This document shows, piece by piece, positions 51,290 to 58,705 of a DNA stretch of 64,000 nucleotides (the first letter of the stretch is position 1; each line of letters begins with the position of its first letter). The translations under genes were made by a program, and so were the position numbers. The notes under the pieces were generated by a model. It was not told the origin of the DNA, ran no database searches, and saw only the letters and a program-made list of their open reading frames with translations. Source of the DNA: G963674665 sp963674665 (GTDB taxonomy: Bacteria > Desulfobacterota > Desulfovibrionia > Desulfovibrionales > Desulfovibrionaceae); the NCBI GenBank assembly GCA_963674665.2, contig CAXXPL010000011.1, forward strand, positions 248,001-312,000. Reading direction: 5' to 3'.

Positions 51290-52495
51290 ATGAAGCCGTT
51301 TGAGATAAAGCCCGACGTGTACTGGGTCGGCGCGGTGGACTGGAGCAGCCGGGATTTTCACGGCTATTCCATGTCTCCCATGGGCACCACGTATAACGCC
51401 TACGTGGTCAAGGACGAGAAGACGACCCTGTTCGATACGGTGAAATCCGAGTTCCAGGGCGAGATGCTCTGCCGCATCGCCAACATGATGGACCCCGAGC
51501 AGATCGACTATATTGTGGTCAACCATGTGGAACCCGACCATGCCGGGTGCCTGCCCAAGCTGGTGGAACGCTGCAAGCCGGAGAAGATCTTCTGCTCCCC
51601 CATGGGCGAGAAGGCCATGAAGGCCCACTTCCACTACACTGACTGGCCGGTGCAGGTGGTCAAGACCGGCGACAGCATAAGCTTGGGCAAACGCACTGTG
51701 CACTTCACCGAGACACGGATGCTGCACTGGCCGGACAGCATGTTTTCCTACATTCCACAGGACAAGCTGCTGATCAGCAACGACGCCTTTGGCCAGAACA
51801 TCGCCAGCAGCGAGCGTTTTGCCGACGAGGTGGACCACCCCGTGTTGGCCCACGCCTTGAAGGAATACTACGCCAACATCGTGCTGCCGTTCTCTCCCAT
51901 CGTGCTTAAGGTGCTGGAGCAGGTTGCCGGGATGAATCTGGACATCGACATGATCGCTCCGGACCATGGTTTGATCTTCCGTGGCGACGACTGCGGCTAT
52001 GCCCTGGAGAGCTACAAGAAGTTCGCCGAGCAGAAGCCGGAGAAAAAGGCGGTCATCTTCTATGACACCATGTGGCACAGCACCGAGATAATGGCCCGGG
52101 CCATTGCCGAGGGGCTGGAGGAAGAGGGCGTGACCACCCGGCTGATGTGGCTCAAGGCCAACCATCACAGCCGCGTCATGACCGAGATCCAGGACGCCGC
52201 CGCGGTGATAGCCGGTTCTCCCACGCACAACAACGGCATCATGCCCAACGTGGCCAAGATGCTCACCTACATGAAGGGGCTCAAGCCTCAGAACAAACTT
52301 GGCGCTGCTTTCGGCTCGTTTGGCTGGAGCGGCGAGTCCGTGAAGATCATCAGCGAGTGGCTGGAATCCATGTCCTGCGAGATGGTGGATGCTCCCGTAA
52401 AGGTGAAGCACGTGCCCACTCATGACGACCTGGGCGCCTGCCACGAGCTCGGCAAGAAGGTCGGCCAGGCCATCAAGGCCAAGCTCGAAGGATAG
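51290..52495 (+). CDS. roo: Rubredoxin:oxygen oxidoreductase (flavodiiron protein)
   Basis: 401 aa. Metallo-beta-lactamase-like diiron domain with HVEPDH (His79, Glu81, Asp83, His84) and further His/Asp ligands, then a flavodoxin domain (about 255-400: VIFYDTMWHSTEIMA, FGSFGWSGES). It reduces O2 to water, and perhaps NO, with electrons from rubredoxin. ATG 51290 after GAGGAG. Last gene of the rbr-dfx-rub-roo operon, followed by a family-H hairpin. Confidence 0.96.
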   Translation: MKPFEIKPDVYWVGAVDWSSRDFHGYSMSPMGTTYNAYVVKDEKTTLFDTVKSEFQGEMLCRIANMMDPEQIDYIVVNHVEPDHAGCLPKLVERCKPEKIFCSPMGEKAMKAHFHYTDWPVQVVKTGDSISLGKRTVHFTETRMLHWPDSMFSYIPQDKLLISNDAFGQNIASSERFADEVDHPVLAHALKEYYANIVLPFSPIVLKVLEQVAGMNLDIDMIAPDHGLIFRGDDCGYALESYKKFAEQKPEKKAVIFYDTMWHSTEIMARAIAEGLEEEGVTTRLMWLKANHHSRVMTEIQDAAAVIAGSPTHNNGIMPNVAKMLTYMKGLKPQNKLGAAFGSFGWSGESVKIISEWLESMSCEMVDAPVKVKHVPTHDDLGACHELGKKVGQAIKAKLEG

Positions 52496-52510
52496 CGCTT
52501 TGACATGTAT

Positions 52511-52544
52511 CCGGGGGGGCCTTTAAAAAAGGGCTTTCCCCCGG
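52511..52544. repeat. GC-rich intergenic hairpin (family H) after roo
   Basis: CCGGGGGGGCC, A/T loop, GGGCTTTCCCCCGG, 16 bases past the roo stop. Confidence 0.65.
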
Positions 52545-52720
52545 TATCATAACGAATAAGCTCACTGGGAAACCAGCAAAATCCGGCGTGTCATCAGACA
52601 GTGCCGGTTTTTTGCATTGCAAACGCTCTGGCACATCCTGGGGAAAGGGGATAGGTTGCACGTACTGACAGACAAATCTGGATACAATTGTCTTTAAACA
52701 TTGGAAGTTTTGGAGTTGGG

Positions 52721-52757
52721 CCGGGGGAGATGCTTTTTCCAAAAGTTTCTCCCCCGG
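52721..52757. repeat. GC-rich intergenic hairpin (family H) before the EamA gene
   Basis: CCGGGGGAGATGCTTTTT, loop, AAAGTTTCTCCCCCGG: a long stem 20 bases before the EamA start, so it may affect its translation. Confidence 0.65.
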
Positions 52758-52776
52758 ATAACTTTTTCAACCAAAT

Positions 52777-53676
52777 ATGAATACCATGATCCAAAACAAC
52801 ACACATGCCAGGACATACATATTGCTGGTGGCCAGCATGGCCCTGTGGGGAGGCACCTGGGTGGCCGGAAGGGTCCTGGCCCAGTCGCTGCAACCCGCAA
52901 GTGCGGCATTCCTGCGCTTCCTGTTCGCGTCCGCGTTCCTGCTGCTGATGTCTTGGAAGGTGGAGGGGCGGTTTCCGAAGCTCCGGTTGCGGCACATGCC
53001 CGTGATGATCTTTTTGGGCGCCACGGGCGTGTTTCTCTACAGTCACTTCTTTTTCACGGGCCTGAAGTCGGTCACCGCGGGGCGGGCGGCGCTCATCGTG
53101 GCCTGCATTCCGGTATGCATAGCCGCGACCTCGGCCCTGCTGTTCAGGGAGCGTTTCGGCCCCCTGCGTATTGCCGGGACGTTTCTCTCCCTGGCAGGGG
53201 TGTCCATGATCATTTCGGACGGCGCGCCCTGGACCCTGCTGAGCGGAGGGGCGAGCACCGGCGACCTGCTCATTCTCGGCTGCGTGGCGAGTTGGACAGC
53301 CTATTCGCTGGGCGGCAAGGCTGCCATGAAGACCCTTTCGCCCCTGTCCTGCGTGACCTGGTCCTGCGTGTTCGGCTGTCTGATGCTCCTTGCCCAGGCC
53401 ATTCCCCAGGGGCTTTACGAGGACGTACTCAACGCGAGGGTTCTGGATTGGCTCTGCATCCTGTATCTGGGGGTGTTGGCCACGGGGCTGGCCTATTTCT
53501 GGTACTATGATGCCATCAAGGACATCGGCGCGTCCCGGGCAGGGGTGTTCATCAATCTGGTGCCGGTGTTCGCCGTTGTCTTGGGTTTCCTGCTGCTGGG
53601 CGAGGTGCTGCACCTCTCCCTGCTGACAGGGGGCGTTATGGTGGTTTCCGGAGTATGGCTTACGAACAGACCCTGA
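52777..53676 (+). CDS. EamA (DMT superfamily) transporter
   Basis: 299 aa with ten hydrophobic segments in two five-helix repeats (about 10-140 and 150-299), the EamA pattern. Typical pieces are ALWGGTWVAGRVLA at the first helix and GLAYFWYYDAIKDIGASRAGVFINLVP-like sequence near helix 8-9. Likely a metabolite exporter of the inner membrane; the substrate cannot be told. ATG 52777 or 52786. No regulator adjoins it. Confidence 0.9.
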   Translation: MNTMIQNNTHARTYILLVASMALWGGTWVAGRVLAQSLQPASAAFLRFLFASAFLLLMSWKVEGRFPKLRLRHMPVMIFLGATGVFLYSHFFFTGLKSVTAGRAALIVACIPVCIAATSALLFRERFGPLRIAGTFLSLAGVSMIISDGAPWTLLSGGASTGDLLILGCVASWTAYSLGGKAAMKTLSPLSCVTWSCVFGCLMLLAQAIPQGLYEDVLNARVLDWLCILYLGVLATGLAYFWYYDAIKDIGASRAGVFINLVPVFAVVLGFLLLGEVLHLSLLTGGVMVVSGVWLTNRP

Positions 53677-53693
53677 GCACGGCAAAGCGATCC

Positions 53694-53725
53694 TTCACGA
53701 AATTCGTGTTCACGAATTTCGTGAA
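53694..53725. repeat. Perfect 15-bp inverted repeat after the EamA gene
   Basis: TTCACGAAATTCGTG (53694-53708), TT, CACGAATTTCGTGAA (53711-53725). It lies 10 bases from palindromic element B. The arms are themselves partly palindromic. Confidence 0.65.
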
Positions 53726-53735
53726 CAGAACACTC

Positions 53736-53891
53736 GGGAAGTGCTGATTAATAACCTTTTTTTTGAAGTGCTGTAGAATTGTTCGCTGGCGAGGCGCAAG
53801 GAAAAGGCAAGGCCGACGAGTAGTTATAATACACGAGGATTTGCCTTTTCCTCAGTAACAAAGCCAGGGGCAATTATGCAGTGCTTCCCTA
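53736..53891 (-). repeat. Palindromic gene-end element, copy B
   Basis: Reverse-orientation copy of the element at 40989-41143. It reads TAGGGAAGCACTGCATAATTG from 53891 leftward and ends GGGAAGTGCTG at its other edge (53736 onward). It starts exactly at the TAG stop of the ParA-like gene (53889-53891). Confidence 0.85.
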
Positions 53892-55220
53892 GATCAGGGC
53901 GTCGCCGTCAGTGACCCTGCGCACCAGGGCTTTGTAATCCACGAGGCCCGAGGAATCCTCGTCATACTCGTAGATTGTCTGGCCGTATGCAGGAGCCTCG
54001 GCCAAGCTGGGGTCGTAGCGGATGGGGGTGCAGAGGTAGCCCGCGTAGAGGTCCTTGAGCTTTTCGTAGATGTCCACCCTGCTGGGCTGCTTGTAATCCA
54101 GAAAGGTGGGCAGGATGTAAGTGATGCCGAGGTTGCTGCGGTATTTCTGAATAGTGGCCAGGCTCTTGGAAAACTCCGACAGCCCCTGCAGGCTCATGAC
54201 TTCCAGGGACACCGGGATGAGCAGTTCCTTGACGAAGAAAAGCACGTTCACGGTGATGGGGTCCCACCCTGGCGACGAGTCCACGATGATGTAGTCGAAA
54301 TGCTGCTCATAGGGCTGCAAGGCCTCGGCCAGGGTCAGTTCACCGCCAAAATCCTTGCGGTCGATAATGCGCTTAAGCCCGGCCAGGGAACGCCCCCCGG
54401 CGAGAAGCCAGAGCCGCTCACGGGACTTGTGCAGGGCCTTTTGTGGAGAGATCTCCTTGGTCACCAGCTCGGCAAGGCCGTATTCGGGCTTGACGCCCAA
54501 CATGTAGCTGGACTGCCCCTGGGTGTCCGTGTCGACCAGCAGGGTCTTGTACCCGGCCATGGCCAACCCGGCGGAAAGATTGACGGAAGTGGTGGTCTTT
54601 CCCACGCCGCCCTTGCTGAGAATGACGCCTATGGAGCGCGCCTTGGTCTTGGGGCGGGGGCGCTTGGTGAAAGTGGTCTTTGCTTCGGTCTTGGGCTTAT
54701 CCCCGGAGTCCTGGGTGATGCTTGGTTGGGATATGGTCTTGTCGGGTTCGGGCTTCCGCGTTTTGAGATCTTCTCCGGCAGGGGGTTGCGGCTTGTTTTC
54801 TGTGACTGCGGTTTTTTTTCTGGCGTCCACGGAAACGGTTTCAGCTCTGACCTTTTCCTTCACGACCGGCTGTGGTCTGTCCTTGACCTGCTTTTTCCGC
54901 TCAACCTGACCCCGGCTTTTTTCAGCCATTGCAGGGGCCTTCGCGGACTCGTCCTTGGGGCTCGGGGCGGACTTCTCCTGCCTGGGGCGTGGCGGAACCT
55001 GAGACGGCGCATCGGCACTCTTCCGCTTCGAAGCGTTCTTGTCCATTTCCTGGGTGTCCTCGGGGGCAGGGGACGTGCTGAAGGCTTGTGGGTGGTCAAG
55101 GTGCAGAACGAAACGGTGCCCGCAGGAACGGCACAGGGTCGTGATTCTTGTTTTGTTTTGCGGAAGCACCTTGTCGTCCACGCTCCGCTTTATGCCGCAA
55201 TTGGGGCATATGATTTCCAT
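53889..55220 (-). CDS. ParA/MinD-type ATPase with zinc ribbon and disordered linker
   Basis: 443 aa. N-terminal zinc ribbon (CPNCG at 5-9 and CRSCG at 30-34, MJ0042 type). Residues 45-195 are a Lys/Pro/Glu-rich disordered linker. The ParA domain starts at 196 with deviant Walker A KGGVGKTT (203-210), DTDTQGQSS and DSSPGWDP. Such ATPases pattern cargo on the nucleoid or membrane. ATG 55220 (MEIICPN) follows GGAGG. No ParB or plasmid partner gene is nearby, so it is an orphan, perhaps for protein positioning or chromosome-linked use. The stop codon lies in palindromic element B. Confidence 0.87.
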   Translation of the reverse strand: MEIICPNCGIKRSVDDKVLPQNKTRITTLCRSCGHRFVLHLDHPQAFSTSPAPEDTQEMDKNASKRKSADAPSQVPPRPRQEKSAPSPKDESAKAPAMAEKSRGQVERKKQVKDRPQPVVKEKVRAETVSVDARKKTAVTENKPQPPAGEDLKTRKPEPDKTISQPSITQDSGDKPKTEAKTTFTKRPRPKTKARSIGVILSKGGVGKTTTSVNLSAGLAMAGYKTLLVDTDTQGQSSYMLGVKPEYGLAELVTKEISPQKALHKSRERLWLLAGGRSLAGLKRIIDRKDFGGELTLAEALQPYEQHFDYIIVDSSPGWDPITVNVLFFVKELLIPVSLEVMSLQGLSEFSKSLATIQKYRSNLGITYILPTFLDYKQPSRVDIYEKLKDLYAGYLCTPIRYDPSLAEAPAYGQTIYEYDEDSSGLVDYKALVRRVTDGDALI

Positions 55221-55659
55221 TTCCCAGCCTCCGTCACCCGTTGTTCCACATTCCCGGGCAAGCGTCGTCGGCAGCCTCCGGCCGCCTGAAACACCCAAAA
55301 AAAGTTTTCAATAAAATCGATGTGCCAATTGTATAATGATACCATAGCACAATCGGATGCAAAGTGCCATATCTTTGAAATTCTTACAGCACTAAAAATC
55401 ATGGTTGTCAACGACCGCCAACGAAGCGGGAAATCTTTTCGACGAGAAGCTTTCACTTGCAAGTAATGGCTGAATGAGTATATTCCCTGCCAATGCACGT
55501 TCACAACACGGGTGGGAGGACCTGCCGGATGATGACGGGTTCGACCCGGACAGCCTTTGGCGTGGGCTGTTTCGAACGGGCTGTAATGACGAGTGCGGAA
55601 AAGGCGCCGTTCGGCGGCGTACTGCATGAGCAACCATCAACTGAAGTGAGGAGAGTTCT
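55221..55659. other. Divergent region, ParA-like gene and ferredoxin
   Basis: 439 bases without a convincing ORF. The centre near 55310-55400 is AT-rich. The ferredoxin promoter candidate is at 55457-55484. I see no RNA gene. Confidence 0.4.
55457..55484 (+). promoter_or_regulatory. Sigma-70 promoter for ferredoxin
   Basis: TTGCAA (55457-55462), 16-base spacer, TATATT (55479-55484), about 175 bases upstream of the ferredoxin ATG. Confidence 0.5.
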
Positions 55660-55842
55660 ATGGCTATTGTTATCGATGAAGACGCCTGCATGGGCTGCGA
55701 ATCCTGTGTTGAAATTTGCCCCGACGTCTTTGAGATGAACTCCGATGGCGACAAAGCCGTTGTTATCAACGACTCTGCTGACGACGACTGCGTTGACGAA
55801 GCCATCGACTCCTGCCCGGCAGAGGCTATTACCAAGTCCTAG
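55660..55842 (+). CDS. Ferredoxin, single [4Fe-4S] cluster
   Basis: 60 aa. Ligand motif C10-x2-C13-x2-C16 with the fourth Cys52 (DSCPAEAI); Cys20 and Cys44 can form the disulfide known for D. gigas-type ferredoxin I. Acidic protein, a cytosolic low-potential electron carrier in sulfate reducers. GAGGAG is well placed before ATG 55660. Monocistronic: its own promoter candidate and a strong terminator flank it. Confidence 0.96.
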   Translation: MAIVIDEDACMGCESCVEICPDVFEMNSDGDKAVVINDSADDDCVDEAIDSCPAEAITKS

Positions 55843-56245
55843 TTGCCGATAGGTTTGCAAACCCCTCGCTGCCTGGACTCCGGGCGCGAGGGGTTTGTTT
55901 TTTCCAGTTCAGATTGTTCCGCTTTGTCTCTTGCCCTTCCTTTTGTTGAACGCTTCGAGTTGTATTGTATTTTCCTCAGAATCATATAGGTAGGAAACTC
56001 CAGCTTGCCCGCATGACGCTCCTCGCTGTAGCGTGTCGTCGCCCGTTGATGGTTGATAACGGGGCATAAATCTTGCCAATTTGTAATCCGTTTTTCAGCC
56101 GCAACCGCAAAGTCGTGATTACACTCTGTCCGGTGGCGACTTGGCCACTTTGACGGGCGGGGCTCTTTCATCTACATAAAGCCCGCCTGAAGATACTGTA
56201 TTTAAATCGTGGTGCGTGAAAACACGTGTCCACAAGGAGGAATTC
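55843..56245. other. Region between ferredoxin and the FAD oxidoreductase
   Basis: 403 bases. It holds the ferredoxin terminator (55858-55903). TTGACG (about 56150) with TACATA 17 bases on is a weak promoter candidate for the oxidoreductase. No other feature seen. Confidence 0.4.
55858..55903 (+). terminator. Rho-independent terminator after ferredoxin
   Basis: CAAACCCCTCGC (55858-55869) pairs with GCGAGGGGTTTG (55886-55897), followed by six T (55898-55903). Perfect 12-bp stem. Confidence 0.85.
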
Positions 56246-57964
56246 ATGTCGGAACATGTAGTCGTGATAGGAGCCGTGGCCCTGGGCCCTAAAGCCGCTT
56301 GCCGCTACAAACGCCTCAAGCCCAACGCCAAGGTCACCATGATAGACAGGAGCGATCTCATCTCCTACGGCGGGTGCGGAATCCCGTATTATGTCGGCGG
56401 AGAGGTGTCCGAAGCCATGCAGTTGCGCACCACCAGCTTTCACATGCTGCGCGACGAGGCCTTTTTCGAGTCCACCAAGGGAGTGACAGCCATAACACGG
56501 ACCGAGGCCTTGGACATCGACCGCAAGGCCAAGGTCGTGCGCACCAAAAATCTGGAAACGGGCGAGGAGGGCGAGCTCAAATACGACAAGCTGGTCATGG
56601 CCACTGGTGCCACCCCGAGACGGCTGCATTTTCCCGGAGAGGATCTGGAGGGCGTGCATTATGTGTCCAACCCCCACGACGCGGTGCAGATCCGCGAGGC
56701 CGTGACCAAGGGGGAGGTGTCCCGCGCGGTGATCGTTGGCGCCGGTTTCATCGGCCTGGAAATGGCCGAGGCCTTTGCTGACATGTGGGATGTGGATACC
56801 ACGGTGCTGGAAATCTCCAACCAGGTCATGCCCCGTTATCTCAGCCCGGTGCTGGCCAAAATGGCCATGCGCCACATGCAGGAAAAGGGCGTCACCTTTT
56901 GCCTTGGTGAAAGCATTCAGCGCATCGAGGGCGATGGCAGGGTGAAACGGGTGATCACCAATCTTCGTACCATCGAGACCGATGTGGTGGTCATCAGCGT
57001 GGGAGTGCTGCCCAACGACGAACTGGCCCGCAAGGCTGGACTGGCCGTGTCCACTCGCGGGGGTATCATTGTGGATGAGACCATGCGCACCTCGGACCCG
57101 GATATTTTCGCTGGGGGCGATTGCGTGGAAATCCGCAACCAGGTCTCGGGCAGGGCCTTTTTCCTGCCCATGGGCTCCATGGCCAACCGCCAGGGCAGAA
57201 TCATCGGCACCAACCTCGCTGGAGGGCATTCACGCTTTCAAGGCGCTGTGGGTGCCTTTGTGGCCAAGATTTTCGAGCGCTCCATCGCTGGCACGGGCTT
57301 CAGCCTGCAGGTGGCCAGAGACATGGGCTTCGAGGCCGACAGCGTGCTGCTCACCCAATTGGACCGGGCCCATTTCTACCCCACCAAGGAGCTCATGACC
57401 CTCGAGCTGGTCTATGAGCGGGGCACCAGACGCGTGCTGGGCATCCAGGGCTTCGCATCCTACGGCGACGCCATGGTGTCCCGCATCAATGCCGTGTCCT
57501 CCATCCTGCAGTACAAGCCAACGGTGGACGACCTGAGCAGCCTGGAGTTGGCCTACGCACCGCCGTTCTCCTCGGCCATGGATATCCTCAACACCCTTGG
57601 CAGCATGGCGGACAATGCCCTGGACGGCCGTAACGTGGGTGTGGGGCCTGAAAAATTTCAGGAACTGTGGGAGCAGCGCGACTCGGGCAAATACCACTTC
57701 CTGGATTGCCGGGAGGAGGCGGACGCGCGCCCCTACATGGAGAGCAATCCAGGCGTCTGGCACAACGTTCCCCAGGGGCACATCTACGACAAGGTGGCCG
57801 AGATCCCGGGCGACAAGACCGTTGTGCTGGTCTGCAACACCGGAGCGCGCTCCTATGAGGCGCAGATCATGCTCCATGAAAAGGGATACAGGAACGTCAT
57901 CAATCTGCATGGCGGCATGGCGGCTCTGAAACAGTGGGGCATGAATCTCCTGGAAAAGGACTGA
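56246..57964 (+). CDS. CoA-disulfide/persulfide reductase-like FAD oxidoreductase with rhodanese domain
   Basis: 572 aa. FAD-binding N-terminus (VVVIGAVALGPKAA), active Cys44 in SYGGCGIPYYVGG, NAD(P)H site VIVGAGFIGLEMAEAF, FAD site DIFAGGDCVE, and a C-terminal rhodanese domain (about 470-570) with the persulfide Cys in LVCNTGARS. The layout is that of NAD(P)H persulfide/CoA-disulfide reductases (Npsr, CdrA-RHD), which handle sulfane sulfur, peroxide or CoA disulfides. AAGGAGGAATTC gives a strong RBS for ATG 56246. The first glycine motif reads GAVALG, not GGVAAG. Cytosolic. Confidence 0.9.
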   Translation: MSEHVVVIGAVALGPKAACRYKRLKPNAKVTMIDRSDLISYGGCGIPYYVGGEVSEAMQLRTTSFHMLRDEAFFESTKGVTAITRTEALDIDRKAKVVRTKNLETGEEGELKYDKLVMATGATPRRLHFPGEDLEGVHYVSNPHDAVQIREAVTKGEVSRAVIVGAGFIGLEMAEAFADMWDVDTTVLEISNQVMPRYLSPVLAKMAMRHMQEKGVTFCLGESIQRIEGDGRVKRVITNLRTIETDVVVISVGVLPNDELARKAGLAVSTRGGIIVDETMRTSDPDIFAGGDCVEIRNQVSGRAFFLPMGSMANRQGRIIGTNLAGGHSRFQGAVGAFVAKIFERSIAGTGFSLQVARDMGFEADSVLLTQLDRAHFYPTKELMTLELVYERGTRRVLGIQGFASYGDAMVSRINAVSSILQYKPTVDDLSSLELAYAPPFSSAMDILNTLGSMADNALDGRNVGVGPEKFQELWEQRDSGKYHFLDCREEADARPYMESNPGVWHNVPQGHIYDKVAEIPGDKTVVLVCNTGARSYEAQIMLHEKGYRNVINLHGGMAALKQWGMNLLEKD

Positions 57965-58009
57965 TCCGCAAGAGCCTGAAAGCCTTGTAATCCGGTACGT
58001 CATCAATGG

Positions 58010-58050
58010 CCGGGGTGAAAAAAGCTGTTTTTTTTCGCCCCGGTTTTTTT
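58010..58050 (+). terminator. Rho-independent terminator after the FAD oxidoreductase gene
   Basis: CCGGGGTGAAAAAA, loop GCTG, TTTTTTTTCGCCCCGG, then seven T (58044-58050). Confidence 0.85.
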
Positions 58051-58375
58051 AGTCAATCCGGTTAGACTCTCAAAGGGCGATTTCGCTCGAAATGCTCCCC
58101 AATGTTCCGCTCCTCTTCATGCCTGGAAGTGATTTTGTCGAAATACCGACAAAATGTGACTGTCCATTGACCACGTCAATCTCGGAGAGCGGAAGGAATT
58201 GGCCGTGGACAAGGCGTTTCTGATTGCATACGGCAATATCCCGGACCGCCATGAACAAAGCCCTGGCTGCGCTGGTTCATGCGTTCATGGCGGCCACTGC
58301 GTCCAGACGAAAAAGAAACATTTGTTATGTCAATATGTTCAGACGGAAGATTTGTGAGACTATTGCGGGGCGCAT

Positions 58376-58409
58376 AAAAAAGGAGCGCCGGGATTCTCAT
58401 CCCGGCGCT
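58376..58409 (-). terminator. Terminator of the small-RNA candidate
   Basis: On the minus strand AGCGCCGGGAT (58409-58399), loop, ATCCCGGCGCT (58394-58384), then C-C and six T (58381-58376). Perfect 11-bp stem. Confidence 0.8.
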
Positions 58410-58515
58410 GCAGCCCTTGCCCAAGCGCACCGTGCGTGAGCGGGACCGATCTTAGGCTGTATGGTGGTTTTTATGTGCCTAGGAGTCACCGCTCCGTCAC
58501 CTGTGTCCCAGGTGA
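58376..58515 (-). ncRNA. Candidate sigma-54-dependent small RNA, about 140 nt
   Basis: Predicted from a consensus sigma-54 promoter to a strong terminator on the same strand, with nothing coding in between. Start near 58515 (about 12 bases past the -12 box). The 5' end folds as TCACCTG-GGACA-CAGGTGA, a perfect 7-bp hairpin (58515-58497). The middle is less structured. It lies past the 3' end of the ROK kinase gene on the same strand. It could be a trans-acting regulatory RNA. Sigma-54 use is common in Desulfovibrio, and this window also encodes an NtrX-like activator. No known RNA family recognised (not tRNA, 6S or tmRNA). Confidence 0.6.
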
Positions 58516-58524
58516 TTTGATTAA

Positions 58525-58540
58525 AGCAATACGCGTGCCA
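58525..58540 (-). promoter_or_regulatory. Sigma-54 (-24/-12) promoter
   Basis: On the minus strand TGGCAC (58540-58535), five bases, TTGCT (58529-58525), matching the TGGCAC-N5-TTGC consensus at every conserved position. Confidence 0.75.
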
Positions 58541-58633
58541 AGTATCGGGGAAGTGCCGAAAAAAAGTGGAACCTACGTTCTGTGTCCTGGATGGGGAGGT
58601 CAGGGAGATCATGGAAGTCTTTGAGAGGGAGGC

Positions 58634-58669
58634 CAGGGAGAACTCTTTCTGAAGAAAGGGTTCTCCCGG
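58634..58669. repeat. GC-rich intergenic hairpin (family H) after the ROK kinase gene
   Basis: CAGGGAGAACTCTTTCT, loop, GAAAGGGTTCTCCCGG. It lies 36 bases past the stop of the ROK gene. Confidence 0.6.
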
Positions 58670-58705
58670 AAAAATCCTAAAAAGAAGATATGTCGGTAGT
58701 CTGCA

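Larger units (their letters stand above)
57965..58705. other. Gene-free stretch holding terminators and a probable small RNA
   Basis: 741 bases. Contents: terminator of the FAD oxidoreductase (58010-58050), a sigma-54 promoter and a small-RNA candidate with terminator on the minus strand (58376-58540), and a family-H hairpin (58634-58669). Short ORFs in it show no coding character. Confidence 0.6.

Noticed and set aside
52625..52650. Second sigma-54 promoter (TGGCAC at about 52630)
   Set aside because: The -24 box is present but no TTGC follows at the right distance.
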